DNA of 64,000 nucleotides from Nocardioides currus. GTDB lineage: Bacteria; Actinomycetota; Actinomycetes; Propionibacteriales; Nocardioidaceae. The position numbers and the translations under genes are program-made. The notes under the pieces were generated by a model. That model saw nothing but the letters and a program-made list of their open reading frames with translations. It was not told the DNA's origin and did no database searches. Positions within the stretch are counted from its first letter, which is position 1. The number at the start of each line of letters is the position of its first letter. Location: positions 62,001 through 126,000 of the forward strand of contig NZ_PYXZ01000006.1 of assembly GCF_003057875.1 (NCBI RefSeq), in the 5' to 3' direction. Of this stretch, positions 16,171 through 24,233 are shown piece by piece.

Positions 16171-17031
16171 GTGCACCCGTTCCCGGCCCCGCCCCGTGAA
16201 GTCCTGATCGGCGACGCCGCTGCGTTCGTCGGCATCAGTCCCCGGGCGATCCGCCACTACCACCAGGTCGGCCTGCTCCCCGAGCGCGAGCGGGGCCGCG
16301 ACGGCCGACGCCGGTACGGCTACGCGGAGATCATCCGGTTGCTGTGGATCCGACGGATGGCCGACGCCGGCATCGCTCTCGACGACATCCGCGACGCCTT
16401 CGCCGGGGCTGCGCCGGACGGTGCCGTCGGCGAGGACCAGGTCGCTGGCGTCCTCGCGCGACTCGACGATGCCCTCGCCGCGCAGGAGGCCGAGCTGGAG
16501 CGGAAGCGAGCCTCGGTGCGGCGGATGCGAGCCCGCGGCAGTCGGCAGGGCCTGCTCGACGACCTCGTGTCCGACCGTCTCCAGCACGCACCCGAGGGCT
16601 CGCTGCGGCAGCAGGACCTCGACGCCCTCCTGGTCACCGAGCGGATCTTCGGTCCGCTCGGCGCCGCCGTGCAGGCGGGACGTTTCGTCGCCCTGGCCCT
16701 CCATCCCGAGATGCGCGCCGAGTCCGACCGCGTCGATGCGGCCGAGGAGGCACTCGACGACACGGTCGCCGTCGACGATCCCCGAGTCGAGCAGGTGGCA
16801 GCCGAGCGGCACGCGTTCGAGACCGCACTGATGCGCGTCATCGAGGAGTCCGACCAGCTGGAGGAGGACGAGGCGCTCTTCGAGGCGTGGGACGAGCAGC
16901 ATCCGCCCGACACGGCGGCGGGTGCGCGCGCGATGAATGCGGCGGAGACCATCCGGAGGATGCCCTACGACTTCTCCCCGGCCCGCCTGCGCTCCATGGA
17001 GCTGTCGGTGCGCCTCGGGGCTACGGGGTGA
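16171..17031 (+). CDS. MerR-family transcriptional regulator
   Basis: A 286-aa regulator with an N-terminal MerR helix-turn-helix and wing (VGISPRAIRHYHQVGLLPE, then RRRYGYAEI), a coiled helix rich in Glu/Arg (about residues 95-130) and a C-terminal effector region without obvious metal-binding cysteines. That argues for an organic ligand or protein partner. The GTG start at 16171 has a GAGAGG site; the longer frame upstream has no support. A TTGCAC/TCTGCT pair at 16105-16110 and 16130-16135 with a 19-bp spacer would suit MerR-type activation. It overlaps the convergent gene by 11 bp. Confidence 0.85.
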   Translation: MHPFPAPPREVLIGDAAAFVGISPRAIRHYHQVGLLPERERGRDGRRRYGYAEIIRLLWIRRMADAGIALDDIRDAFAGAAPDGAVGEDQVAGVLARLDDALAAQEAELERKRASVRRMRARGSRQGLLDDLVSDRLQHAPEGSLRQQDLDALLVTERIFGPLGAAVQAGRFVALALHPEMRAESDRVDAAEEALDDTVAVDDPRVEQVAAERHAFETALMRVIEESDQLEEDEALFEAWDEQHPPDTAAGARAMNAAETIRRMPYDFSPARLRSMELSVRLGATG

Positions 17032-17710
17032 TGGCACCTGACAGCAGCGTGCGCGCGTGGGGGTCGGACACGTGCACGCCGAGATCCGCTCGATGCCACA
17101 GCAGCCTCAGGAGCACCTCTGCCCCACCCTGCAGCACGACCACCTCCCCGTCGCCGAGGACGGCGTCTCCGCTCACGTCCGTGGCGACCAGGTGGACCGA
17201 ACGCGCCAGGGGCTGGACGCGGCCGAGTCGCACCTGCCGCGGATAGATCACGTCACGCACCTCGAGGACCCCGTCCCAGGCAAGAGGGGGATCGATCGGT
17301 CGACGTTGGCCCAGAGCATGGTCGGCATCCCAGACGTGCATCACGGTCTCGTGGACCTGACGCCGCCTCCAGAACGCCGCGGTGGGGTGCCGGTCGTCGA
17401 GGGTCCACGCAGGCGCGTCCGCCGCTGTCGAGGTCAACACCTCGACCAGGTGCGAGGCGTGTCGGCGGTACCAGGTCGTCAGCTCGTGACGCCCGGTCCC
17501 GGCAGGCGGCTCCGGGCGGAGGTGGGGGTTGCCGTCGAGCACGGCATGAGCCGCCCACTGGTGGACGCCGCCCAGGTGCACGACGAGGTCACGCAACGAC
17601 CAGCCGGGGCACGAAGGCACCGGTGCGTCGACCTCGGCATCCCGAACGATGTCACCGAATCGCTCGGTGTGGATCGCCAACAACGCCAACCAGTCGGGTG
17701 CCTCGCCCAT
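17021..17710 (-). CDS. Maleylpyruvate isomerase N-terminal domain protein (DinB-like)
   Basis: A 229-aa protein of the MDMPI / DinB-like fold, which in actinobacteria includes mycothiol-dependent isomerases and transferases. It has the CPGWSLRDLVVHLGGVHQW segment, whose histidines form part of the metal site, and later RRQVHETVMHVWDAD with another His pair. Start ATG 17710 is preferred; an upstream GTG at 17779 would add an odd cysteine- and tryptophan-rich leader. It is convergent with the merR gene. The substrate is unknown, and the call is at family level. Confidence 0.78.
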   Translation of the reverse strand: MGEAPDWLALLAIHTERFGDIVRDAEVDAPVPSCPGWSLRDLVVHLGGVHQWAAHAVLDGNPHLRPEPPAGTGRHELTTWYRRHASHLVEVLTSTAADAPAWTLDDRHPTAAFWRRRQVHETVMHVWDADHALGQRRPIDPPLAWDGVLEVRDVIYPRQVRLGRVQPLARSVHLVATDVSGDAVLGDGEVVVLQGGAEVLLRLLWHRADLGVHVSDPHARTLLSGAITP

Positions 17711-17855
17711 CGTCCACACCCCCGTCGACCACCACCGTCCGCGACCTGCGCCCGAACATAGCCGGACGTGTCCGCCCACACCCGACCCCAGCGGCAGATC
17801 GTGCCGACGCGCCTACCCGCCGGACCAGGGGTAGTCCTCGAACTAGCCGCCGCAG

Positions 17856-18437
17856 TCAGTGCTCGACGGCGTACGCGCTGCTGACGACGCCCGACTGGCT
17901 GGTCGAGGACCGGAGGAGCCGCAGGCCGACGGCGGGGGGTCCTGCCATGAACCTCTTGCCCGCGCCGAGCACGACCGGGAACACGAAGAGGTGCACCTCG
18001 TCCACCAGCCGAGCCTCGGCGAGGGTCCGGATGAGCTCGGTGCTTCCCTGCACGACGATCGTGGAGGTCTCCCGGGCCTTGAGGTCCTCGACCGTGAGAG
18101 CGGCGTCGCCGTGCAGCACCTCGGTGTTGTGCCAGTCGGTGGTGATGCCACGACGGGTCACGACGTACTTCCGCAGCGCGTTCAGGTGCTCGGCCCCCGG
18201 CTCCTCGGGGTGTGTCGGCCAGAACGCGGCGAGGATGTCGTGGGTGCGGCGTCCGAGCAGCATCGAGCCGGCGCCCGCGAACGTCGCGGCCATCGCCTCG
18301 TCGACGCCGGCGTCGACGTAGGGCAGCATCCACCCGCCGTACCGGAAGTCGCCGTCTCGGTCCTCGTCGGGCGACGCCGGCGCTTGCATCACCCCGTCCA
18401 GCGAGGTCGACGCGGCGACGACGAGGCGGACACCCAT
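17856..18437 (-). CDS. RibD C-terminal / dihydrofolate-reductase-like protein
   Basis: A 193-aa protein of the RibD-C/DHFR-like reductase family, with VVAASTSLDGVMQAP at the N-terminus, LLGRRTHDI, and VVQGSTELIRTL followed by DEVHLFVFPVVLGAGKRF. These are the usual landmarks of small stand-alone 'dihydrofolate reductase family' proteins, which bind NADPH; their substrates are mostly unknown. The ATG at 18437 is preceded by CACGAT ending 6 nt upstream and no Shine-Dalgarno, so it is probably leaderless. It lies between unrelated genes and is likely monocistronic. Confidence 0.85.
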   Translation of the reverse strand: MGVRLVVAASTSLDGVMQAPASPDEDRDGDFRYGGWMLPYVDAGVDEAMAATFAGAGSMLLGRRTHDILAAFWPTHPEEPGAEHLNALRKYVVTRRGITTDWHNTEVLHGDAALTVEDLKARETSTIVVQGSTELIRTLAEARLVDEVHLFVFPVVLGAGKRFMAGPPAVGLRLLRSSTSQSGVVSSAYAVEH

Positions 18438-18569
18438 GACGCCATCGTGCCGCACCACTGCACTCGCGTCTCCCCAGGGTTCATGGCGCCGACATGCCCT
18501 CCGACGAGGGCCGAGCTGGGCACATCGATGGTTCCGGCTCGTGGCGCAGTGCCGGGCGATGGCTGTCGC

Positions 18570-19115
18570 TCACCGGTCAGGACGCTGCGCGTTCCGCGCG
18601 ACGGCGCGGACGGCGTCACCGATCGCGGGGAGCAGTGCCTGGTAGCCCCGTCCGCTCAGGTGGACACCGTCGTCGACGAAGGCACCTGCACCGAGCGACT
18701 CGATCACGCGCTCGGCGCGCACCACCCCGGCGCCGACCTCCCCGCACACGGAGATCGCGGCCTCGCGGTAGTCGTCGAGGATCTCGTTGGTCCGGTCACC
18801 CGGCCCCGGCAGACGGGCCTCGTCCACGCCGGGTGGCGTGACGTAGATCCAGCTCCGAGCGGCGACGGACCCCAGGCAGTCACGGACGGCTCGGGCGAAA
18901 GCCGTCACGGGGACCTGCTTCCACGGGGCAGCGTCGTTGGTGCCGACCGAGAGGACGACCAGGTCGCTCGCCTGCACGGCGGCCCTGGTCGCCTGGGCCG
19001 GCAGGTCCAGCGCAGAGGCACCGCCCTCCGCCCCGTTGTGCACGTCCGGGCCCACGAGATGGAGGTCCCGGCGAACCCTGGCCAGGTGGCTGTCGCCCAG
19101 GAGCACGATGCGCAC
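18570..19115 (-). CDS. SGNH/GDSL-type hydrolase
   Basis: A 181-aa SGNH-fold esterase/lipase. The catalytic serine is in GDSH near residue 8, an oxyanion-hole GTND follows mid-protein, and the Asp/His pair is in VDDGVHLSGRG. The GTG at 19115 begins 17 bp after the stop of the upstream metallopeptidase gene. No signal peptide is visible, so the enzyme probably stays in the cytoplasm. Its place at the end of the exported-protease cluster suggests it acts on an ester-bearing cell-surface precursor, but this is only an inference. Confidence 0.82.
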   Translation of the reverse strand: MRIVLLGDSHLARVRRDLHLVGPDVHNGAEGGASALDLPAQATRAAVQASDLVVLSVGTNDAAPWKQVPVTAFARAVRDCLGSVAARSWIYVTPPGVDEARLPGPGDRTNEILDDYREAAISVCGEVGAGVVRAERVIESLGAGAFVDDGVHLSGRGYQALLPAIGDAVRAVARNAQRPDR

Positions 19116-19132
19116 CAGTGCCGTCCGCTGCC

Positions 19133-20683
19133 TCAGTGCTTGTGCTTGTGCTTCCGCTTCGCCTTCTTCACGACCTTGCTGGTGATCGTGAACTTCGCGT
19201 TGTCCTGGAGCGCCCGACCGCCGCACGCGAAGGTCGTGCCGGCCTTGCACTTGAAGCGGGTCGAGACGTTGGCGAAGGACACCGACACGGCCGACACCTT
19301 CGCGGCGCTGAACGGCACGGTGCGCACGGCGTTGTTGCGGCGGTTGAACTTCACCGTGCGGAACGCGACCTTGCCGTTGGTCTTGTGGATCACCAGCCGC
19401 GCGGCCGCGCCCTGGAGACGACGCGGGGCCTTGACGCTCACGCGCAGGCGCCACTTCTTGCCGGCCAGGTCGGCGCCGGGGCGGACGTGCATCGCGTCGG
19501 CGGCGAGGTGGTCGACCTTGGCGCGCTGCCTGAACTTCTTCTGGCCCTTGGTCAGGGTGACGTCGGCGAGCACGGGCGGGTTGGCGTACTCCGCGACACC
19601 GGGCGCCTCGGGGTAGGTCGACGAGGGGACGATGTTGGCGGCCGCGAAGTCGGCGTAGACATTCGTCAGCGACTGCTTCTTCTTGCGCAGCACCGAGGCG
19701 ATCGCCTCGGTGGAGTACTTCCCGCCGTCGCCCTTGAGGCTGCCGGCCGACTCCCACGCCAACTTGGTGAACTTCGTGCCGAAGCGGTCGGTGAGGTACT
19801 GCCAGAAGATCCAGTTGCCGTACTGGAAGCCGTAGGTGGAGCTGAACGCGTCGAGGGGCACGAACGGCGCCTGCAGCTGGCTGTAGCGGAGGTACTGCCG
19901 GTTGTCGTTGATGTCGTCGGCGACCTGCTCCTCCATCCAGGTGGCCGTGGACTCGAGCATCCACGGGTCCTCGTCGTAGTCGTAGGAGTACTGCACGGCG
20001 TGGAAGAACTCGTGCGCCGCGGTCACGGTGAGGTTGGCCTCCGGCGTCTGCGCCGGGAACTGGGCCGCGGAGTAGTCGTTGTCGAGGACGCAGAAGCCGC
20101 TCGCGGTGCGACCCTTCTTGCGGAACTCGGCCGCGCAGTAGCCGTACAGGCCGGTGCCGAGGTCCTTGAGGTAGACGTCGAGCAAGCCGTTGCCGCCGTT
20201 GGTGCCGTCCGGGCGGGGAGCGCGGAAGCCGAGCTGGTTGACCTCGCGCTCGTAGACCGCCTCCATCGTGGCCAGGTTGAGCGCGACCCAGTCGACGCTC
20301 GGCGGGGCGTCGGCCGTGGTCGGGACGTAGTGGACGCACACGTGCGCGCCGCACTGGCTGGTGGACGGCACGGTGTAGCCGTTGCCGAAGGGGTCGGCCG
20401 GTCCGTCCGTGGGGCGGGCGAGGAGCGCCGTCGCCTCGGCGGCCTCGGTGCCGGTGAGGTCGGGGCGCGCCAGCCAGAGGTCGCGCAGAGCGACCGTCGC
20501 GGACGGGTCGGTCGGGCGGGCGTCCCCGGCGAGCACACGGCCCGCGGTGTCGAGCGCGGTCAGCGCCACCCGCTCGTTGGGGTCGGCCGGGAGAGGCGTG
20601 GGGTCCGCCGTCGCGGGGGAGACCATCGAGAGCGGCGAGAGCACGAGCCCCACGACCACGGCGAGCATCATCGACCTACGCAC
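19133..20683 (-). CDS. Secreted HEFFH-type zinc metallopeptidase
   Basis: A 516-aa exported protein similar to the MXAN_6640-type putative metalloproteases. A signal peptide (LAVVVGLVLSPLSM, cleavage near ATADP) opens the protein. The zinc motif AAHEFFHAVQY is followed by STATWMEEQ, which supplies the third ligand region. Paired cysteines (CGAHVCVHY, YGYC, GFCVLDND) suggest disulphides. The C-terminal 150 residues form a separate Lys/Arg-rich domain ending in a KHKHKH tail. The GTG at 20683 with AAAAGGA 8 nt upstream is preferred. It is a close paralogue of the next gene upstream. Confidence 0.85.
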   Translation of the reverse strand: MRRSMMLAVVVGLVLSPLSMVSPATADPTPLPADPNERVALTALDTAGRVLAGDARPTDPSATVALRDLWLARPDLTGTEAAEATALLARPTDGPADPFGNGYTVPSTSQCGAHVCVHYVPTTADAPPSVDWVALNLATMEAVYEREVNQLGFRAPRPDGTNGGNGLLDVYLKDLGTGLYGYCAAEFRKKGRTASGFCVLDNDYSAAQFPAQTPEANLTVTAAHEFFHAVQYSYDYDEDPWMLESTATWMEEQVADDINDNRQYLRYSQLQAPFVPLDAFSSTYGFQYGNWIFWQYLTDRFGTKFTKLAWESAGSLKGDGGKYSTEAIASVLRKKKQSLTNVYADFAAANIVPSSTYPEAPGVAEYANPPVLADVTLTKGQKKFRQRAKVDHLAADAMHVRPGADLAGKKWRLRVSVKAPRRLQGAAARLVIHKTNGKVAFRTVKFNRRNNAVRTVPFSAAKVSAVSVSFANVSTRFKCKAGTTFACGGRALQDNAKFTITSKVVKKAKRKHKHKH

Positions 20684-20762
20684 AGAAGCATCCTTTTCAT
20701 CGCTGACCCGAGCAGCCGTCACCACGGCAACCTGCAGCCTCGCAGGTCCGATCGAGGTTACG

Positions 20763-22211
20763 TCAGCGACGCGCGCGGACCAGACTCGCCGTCACGTCGA
20801 AGCGCTGGTGGTCGTCGCGGGGGATGCCCTGGCAGGCGAAGTGCGTCCGCTCGCCGCACTCGTAACGGGTCGAGGCGTTTGCCACCACGAGCACCACCCG
20901 GCGCACGTGCGAGCCGGCGAAGCGCACGACCCGGCTGCCCGTGCCGCGCTTCAGCCGGATCGGCAGCGTCGCGATCCGGCCCGACCTCAGGTGGACGCGC
21001 ACCGCGGCCGCCGCGCCGGTGGCGCGGGCGGCGTCCACGGCGATCCGCAGCCGTGAGTGCTGGGCGGCGTGCGGTCGGAACGCGAAGGCACGCGACGTGA
21101 GGTGGGGTACGCCGATGCGCCGGTCGCGCCAGGTCGAGCGGCCCCGCCCCAGACGGACCGTCTCGTCGAACGGCTCGACCCGGTAGGAGCTCCCCTCGTC
21201 GTACCCGCGCTGCGGCGACAGGTTGGCGAGCACGAACCGGGCGTAGACGTCGGGGAACGAGTCGTGCCGGCCCTCGACGAATCGCCTGATCGCCTGCACG
21301 GAGAAGTCGTCGCGACGGCCCGGGCCGGCGTCGGCGAGGTCCCAGACCTGCCGCACCGCGTCGACGCCGTACCGCTGGGCGAGGAACTGGAAGAAGATCC
21401 AGTTGCCGTAGATCCCCAGCCCGGTGCCGGCCTCGTCGAGCGAGGTCTGGCGGCGCCCGAGCTGGCCGGCGGAGAGGTACTGCCGGTTGTCGTCGACGGT
21501 GTCGGCGACCTGCTCCTCCATCCACGTGGCCGTGGACTCCATGAACCACCGGTCCTCGGCCACGTCGAGACCGAACTGCACCGCGTGGAAGAGCTCGTGG
21601 GCCGCGGTGACACGCAGGCTCTCGTCGGCGGGCATCGGGAAGCCGGTGAAGTCGTTGTCGAACACGCAGTAGGACGAGGCATGGCCCGGGGCGCCCGGCA
21701 CCGGCGCCTCGGGGACGCAGTAGCCGTAGAGACCGGCGCGGCTGATGTCCGCGAGGTAGACGTCGAACTGCGCGCTCTCGCCGCGGCCACCGTCGGACGG
21801 GATTGCGGGATAGCCCAGGCGCGCCATCGTCGCCAGCGACTGCTCGGTCACCTCGAGGTTGCGGCGCACCCAGTCGGAGCCGCTGCCCGTGGACGAGGTC
21901 AGCGGAGGTGCGTCCGAGGTCGTCGTCACGTAGTGGATGCACGCCGACGGTCCGCACAGCTGCTCCCGCGGAGCGGCCGGGTCCCAGAAGAACTCGCCGG
22001 ACCCGTCGGCCGGGTCGCTGGGCCGGGCCGCGACCGGGCCGGACCCGCGCGCCGACCAGGCGTCGGCGCGTTCGAGCCAGGCGTCGCGCAGGTCGAGCGT
22101 GCGGTCGCGCGAGGCCACGCTCGCCCCGGGCGGGGCCGGGTCGGCGTGCGCGGGGACGACCGGCAGCAGCGCGGCCACGACCGCCACCGCCAGCGACGCG
22201 ATCAGGCGCAC
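20763..22211 (-). CDS. Secreted HELFH-type zinc metallopeptidase (paralogue)
   Basis: A 482-aa exported protein that follows the layout of the 19133-20683 product. It has a signal peptide (IASLAVAVVAALLPVVPAHA), CGPSACIHYVTTTSDAPP, YGYCVPE, YCVFDND, the zinc motif AAHELFHAVQF and STATWMEEQVADTVDDN, and then a C-terminal domain ending VLVVANASTRYECGERTHFAC. The shared motifs indicate tandem duplication followed by divergence. The GTG start overlaps the stop of the nucleotidyltransferase gene by one base, so the two are coupled. Substrates are unknown. Confidence 0.86.
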   Translation of the reverse strand: MRLIASLAVAVVAALLPVVPAHADPAPPGASVASRDRTLDLRDAWLERADAWSARGSGPVAARPSDPADGSGEFFWDPAAPREQLCGPSACIHYVTTTSDAPPLTSSTGSGSDWVRRNLEVTEQSLATMARLGYPAIPSDGGRGESAQFDVYLADISRAGLYGYCVPEAPVPGAPGHASSYCVFDNDFTGFPMPADESLRVTAAHELFHAVQFGLDVAEDRWFMESTATWMEEQVADTVDDNRQYLSAGQLGRRQTSLDEAGTGLGIYGNWIFFQFLAQRYGVDAVRQVWDLADAGPGRRDDFSVQAIRRFVEGRHDSFPDVYARFVLANLSPQRGYDEGSSYRVEPFDETVRLGRGRSTWRDRRIGVPHLTSRAFAFRPHAAQHSRLRIAVDAARATGAAAAVRVHLRSGRIATLPIRLKRGTGSRVVRFAGSHVRRVVLVVANASTRYECGERTHFACQGIPRDDHQRFDVTASLVRARR

Positions 22212-22606
22212 TAGAGCTCCGCGATGTGCTCGATGATCGCGGTCGTCGAGATCGCGGGCGTGCGGGGCAGGTAGACGACCTCGCAGATGTCGCCGAGGTC
22301 GTCGAACTTCCCCGCCCAGTCGTCGCCCATCACGAGCACGTCGGCGGCGTGCTCGACGAGGTAGTCGCGCTTGAGCTCGAGGCTCTCCTCGACGAACACC
22401 TCGTCGACGACCCGCAGGGCCGCGACGATGGCGAGCCGCTCGCGCTGGCTGAAGACGGGCACGCGCCCCTTCTTCCGCTCGTTGAGCGCGTCGGCGGAGA
22501 CGCCCACGACCAGGCGGTCGCCGAGGGCGGCGGCGCGCTCCAGGACCCGCAGGTGGCCGACGTGGAAGACGTCGAAGGTCCCGAAGGTGATGACGGTGCG
22601 CGGCAT
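22211..22606 (-). CDS. Cytidylyltransferase-like protein (TagD/GCT type)
   Basis: A 131-aa nucleotidyltransferase close in size and motifs to glycerol-3-phosphate cytidylyltransferase: GTFDVFHVGHLRVLERA (HxGH at residues 15-18), a central FSQRERLAIV, and a C-terminal RTPAISTT that resembles the RTxGISTT signature. Such enzymes activate polyol phosphates as CDP-derivatives for teichoic-acid-like polymers. It is translationally linked to a secreted metallopeptidase, an odd pairing. The ATG at 22606 has TACTGT ending 6 nt upstream and no Shine-Dalgarno, so it is likely leaderless. Confidence 0.85.
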   Translation of the reverse strand: MPRTVITFGTFDVFHVGHLRVLERAAALGDRLVVGVSADALNERKKGRVPVFSQRERLAIVAALRVVDEVFVEESLELKRDYLVEHAADVLVMGDDWAGKFDDLGDICEVVYLPRTPAISTTAIIEHIAEL

Positions 22607-22643
22607 GCGCGAACAGTATCCGCCCGCCTGAGAGGATCACGGC
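22607..22643. promoter_or_regulatory. Compact divergent leaderless promoters
   Basis: Only 37 bp separate two divergent start codons. TACTGT (complement of 22613-22618) lies 6 nt before the ATG at 22606, and GAGGAT (22632-22637) lies 6 nt before the GTG at 22644. The two promoters must overlap, each -35 region falling at or near the other's -10, so RNA polymerase binding is probably mutually exclusive. Confidence 0.55.
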
Positions 22644-23915
22644 GTGGCCACGCTCGCACCCGTCTCGTTGATCACGCCCGACCCGGGCGCCGACGAGGAG
22701 CGCCGCCGCGGGCTCCGCAAGATGCGCACCGTCGCGGTCTCGCTGCTGGTGCTGGCCGCGATCGTGTACGTCGCCACGCTGGGCCGCGACGGCGGGTGGG
22801 GGTTCGTCAACGCCGGCGCCGAGGCGTCGATGGTCGGCGCCATCGCCGACTGGTTTGCGGTGACCGCGCTCTTCAAGCACCCGCTCGGTCTGCCGATCCC
22901 GCACACCGCGCTGATCCCGCGGCGCAAGGACGAGCTGGGCAAGGGGCTCGAGGAGTTCGTGGGGGAGAACTTCCTCCAGGAGGACATCATCCGCGAGCGC
23001 ACGGCCTCGGCGAACATCTCGGCGCGCGTCGGCGACTGGCTCTCCGACCCCGCCAACGCCCGGCGGCTCGTCGACGAGGTCTCCGACGTCGCCGCGATCG
23101 CTCTCGGCAAGGTCCGCGACGAGCACATCGCGGACCTGGTCACGGAGGCGTTCGTGCCGCGCTTCCGCGACGAGCCGATCTCGCCGATCCTCGGCAGCCT
23201 GCTCACCGAGGCGGTGCGCGACGACTTGCACCATGGCGTCGTCGACCTGGCGCTGGAGGAGATGCACCGCTGGCTGGTGCACAACGGCGACACCTTCGTC
23301 GAGGTGCTCAGCGAGCGCGCGCCATGGTGGGCGCCGCCACGGCTCAACGAGGCGGTCACGCAGCGCCTGCACCTCGAGGCCATCCGCTGGGTCGCCGACA
23401 TCCGCGACACCCCCGACCACCACGCCCGCGAGGCGCTCGACTCGATGCTGACGCAGCTCGGGCAGGACCTCCTCGCCAACCCCCGCACGCAGGAGCGCGC
23501 CGAGCGGTTCAAGGAGCGCCTGCTCGACCACCCGCAGGTCGTCACGACGGCGATCTCGCTGTGGAAGGCAATGCGGTCCGCGCTGCTCACCTCGGTGCGC
23601 GACCGCGACGGCGCCGTACGCCAACGGCTGCTGACCGAGCTCAACGCCTTCGCCCAGCGCCTGCGCACCGACGCGGCCCTGCGCGAGAAGCTCGACCGCA
23701 CGGCCGCCGACGTCGCGGTCTTCGCCGTCGAGAGGTACGGCGCCGAGCTGACCACCGTCATCACCCACACGATCGAGCGGTGGGACGGCAAGGAGGCCGC
23801 GCGCCGCATCGAGCTGCACGTCGGGCGCGACCTCCAGTTCATCCGGATCAACGGCACGATCGTGGGTGGACTCGTCGGGGTGCTCATCCACGCCATCAGC
23901 CTGCTGGTTCACTGA
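22644..23915 (+). CDS. DUF445 family membrane protein
   Basis: A 423-aa DUF445 protein with one N-terminal membrane helix (TVAVSLLVLAAIVYVATL), a conserved GAEASMVGAIADWFAVTALFK segment, a long helical middle and a C-terminal hydrophobic helix (IVGGLVGVLIHAISLLV). This is the standard layout, though the function of the family is not established. It is divergent from the nucleotidyltransferase gene, with a predicted leaderless GTG start. It ends just upstream of the S4 gene. Confidence 0.9.
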   Translation: MATLAPVSLITPDPGADEERRRGLRKMRTVAVSLLVLAAIVYVATLGRDGGWGFVNAGAEASMVGAIADWFAVTALFKHPLGLPIPHTALIPRRKDELGKGLEEFVGENFLQEDIIRERTASANISARVGDWLSDPANARRLVDEVSDVAAIALGKVRDEHIADLVTEAFVPRFRDEPISPILGSLLTEAVRDDLHHGVVDLALEEMHRWLVHNGDTFVEVLSERAPWWAPPRLNEAVTQRLHLEAIRWVADIRDTPDHHAREALDSMLTQLGQDLLANPRTQERAERFKERLLDHPQVVTTAISLWKAMRSALLTSVRDRDGAVRQRLLTELNAFAQRLRTDAALREKLDRTAADVAVFAVERYGAELTTVITHTIERWDGKEAARRIELHVGRDLQFIRINGTIVGGLVGVLIHAISLLVH

Positions 23916-23920
23916 TCCTC

Positions 23921-23941
23921 ATGAGCGAGCGAAGCGAGCGA
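23921..23941. repeat. GAGCGAAGCGAG short repeat copy
   Basis: ATGAGCGAGCGAAGCGAGCG plus A is inserted between the DUF445 and S4 genes. It shares the core found at 8738-8750 and 8789-8809, and its ATG could be mistaken for the start of the downstream S4 gene. The true S4 start is the ATG at 23962. Confidence 0.7.
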
Positions 23942-23961
23942 GTCATCAGGCAGGGTGCCGC

Positions 23962-24207
23962 ATGAGCAACCCTGTCGACGTCCCGATCAAGGACGACACG
24001 ATCCGCCTCGGCCAGTTCCTCAAGCTGGCCAACCTGATCGAGTCCGGCTCGGACGCCAAGCCGCTGCTGGCCGACGAGCAGGTCAGCGTCAACGGCGAGG
24101 TCGAGACCCGCCGCGGGCGCCAGCTCGTGACCGGTGACGTCGTCTCCCTGGCCGGTCGGTCGGCGCGGGTCGCCTCGGGCGAGGCGGAGATCGACGTTCC
24201 CTGGTAG
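23962..24207 (+). CDS. Small S4-domain RNA-binding protein
   Basis: An 81-aa single-domain S4 protein ([20 protein letters not shown], then [13 protein letters not shown]) of the YaaA/YbcJ kind. It should bind structured RNA such as ribosomal RNA in the cytoplasm. The ATG at 23962 starts a [16 protein letters not shown] sequence typical of actinobacterial homologues; the open frame upstream is the short intergenic repeat. Neighbouring genes give no further clue. Confidence 0.87.
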   Translation: MSNPVDVPIKDDTIRLGQFLKLANLIESGSDAKPLLADEQVSVNGEVETRRGRQLVTGDVVSLAGRSARVASGEAEIDVPW

Positions 24208-24233
24208 CTCGGTGTGCGGTTATGTTCGCTCAC

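Noticed and set aside
20763..23912. A 1049-residue open frame on the complement
   Set aside because: Only its last 482 codons are the metallopeptidase; the rest is antisense to DUF445 and in the wrong frame for the nucleotidyltransferase.
23921..23961. Start of the S4 gene at ATG 23921 (MSERSER...)
   Set aside because: These bases are a dispersed repeat also present elsewhere; ATG 23962 gives the family-like N-terminus.
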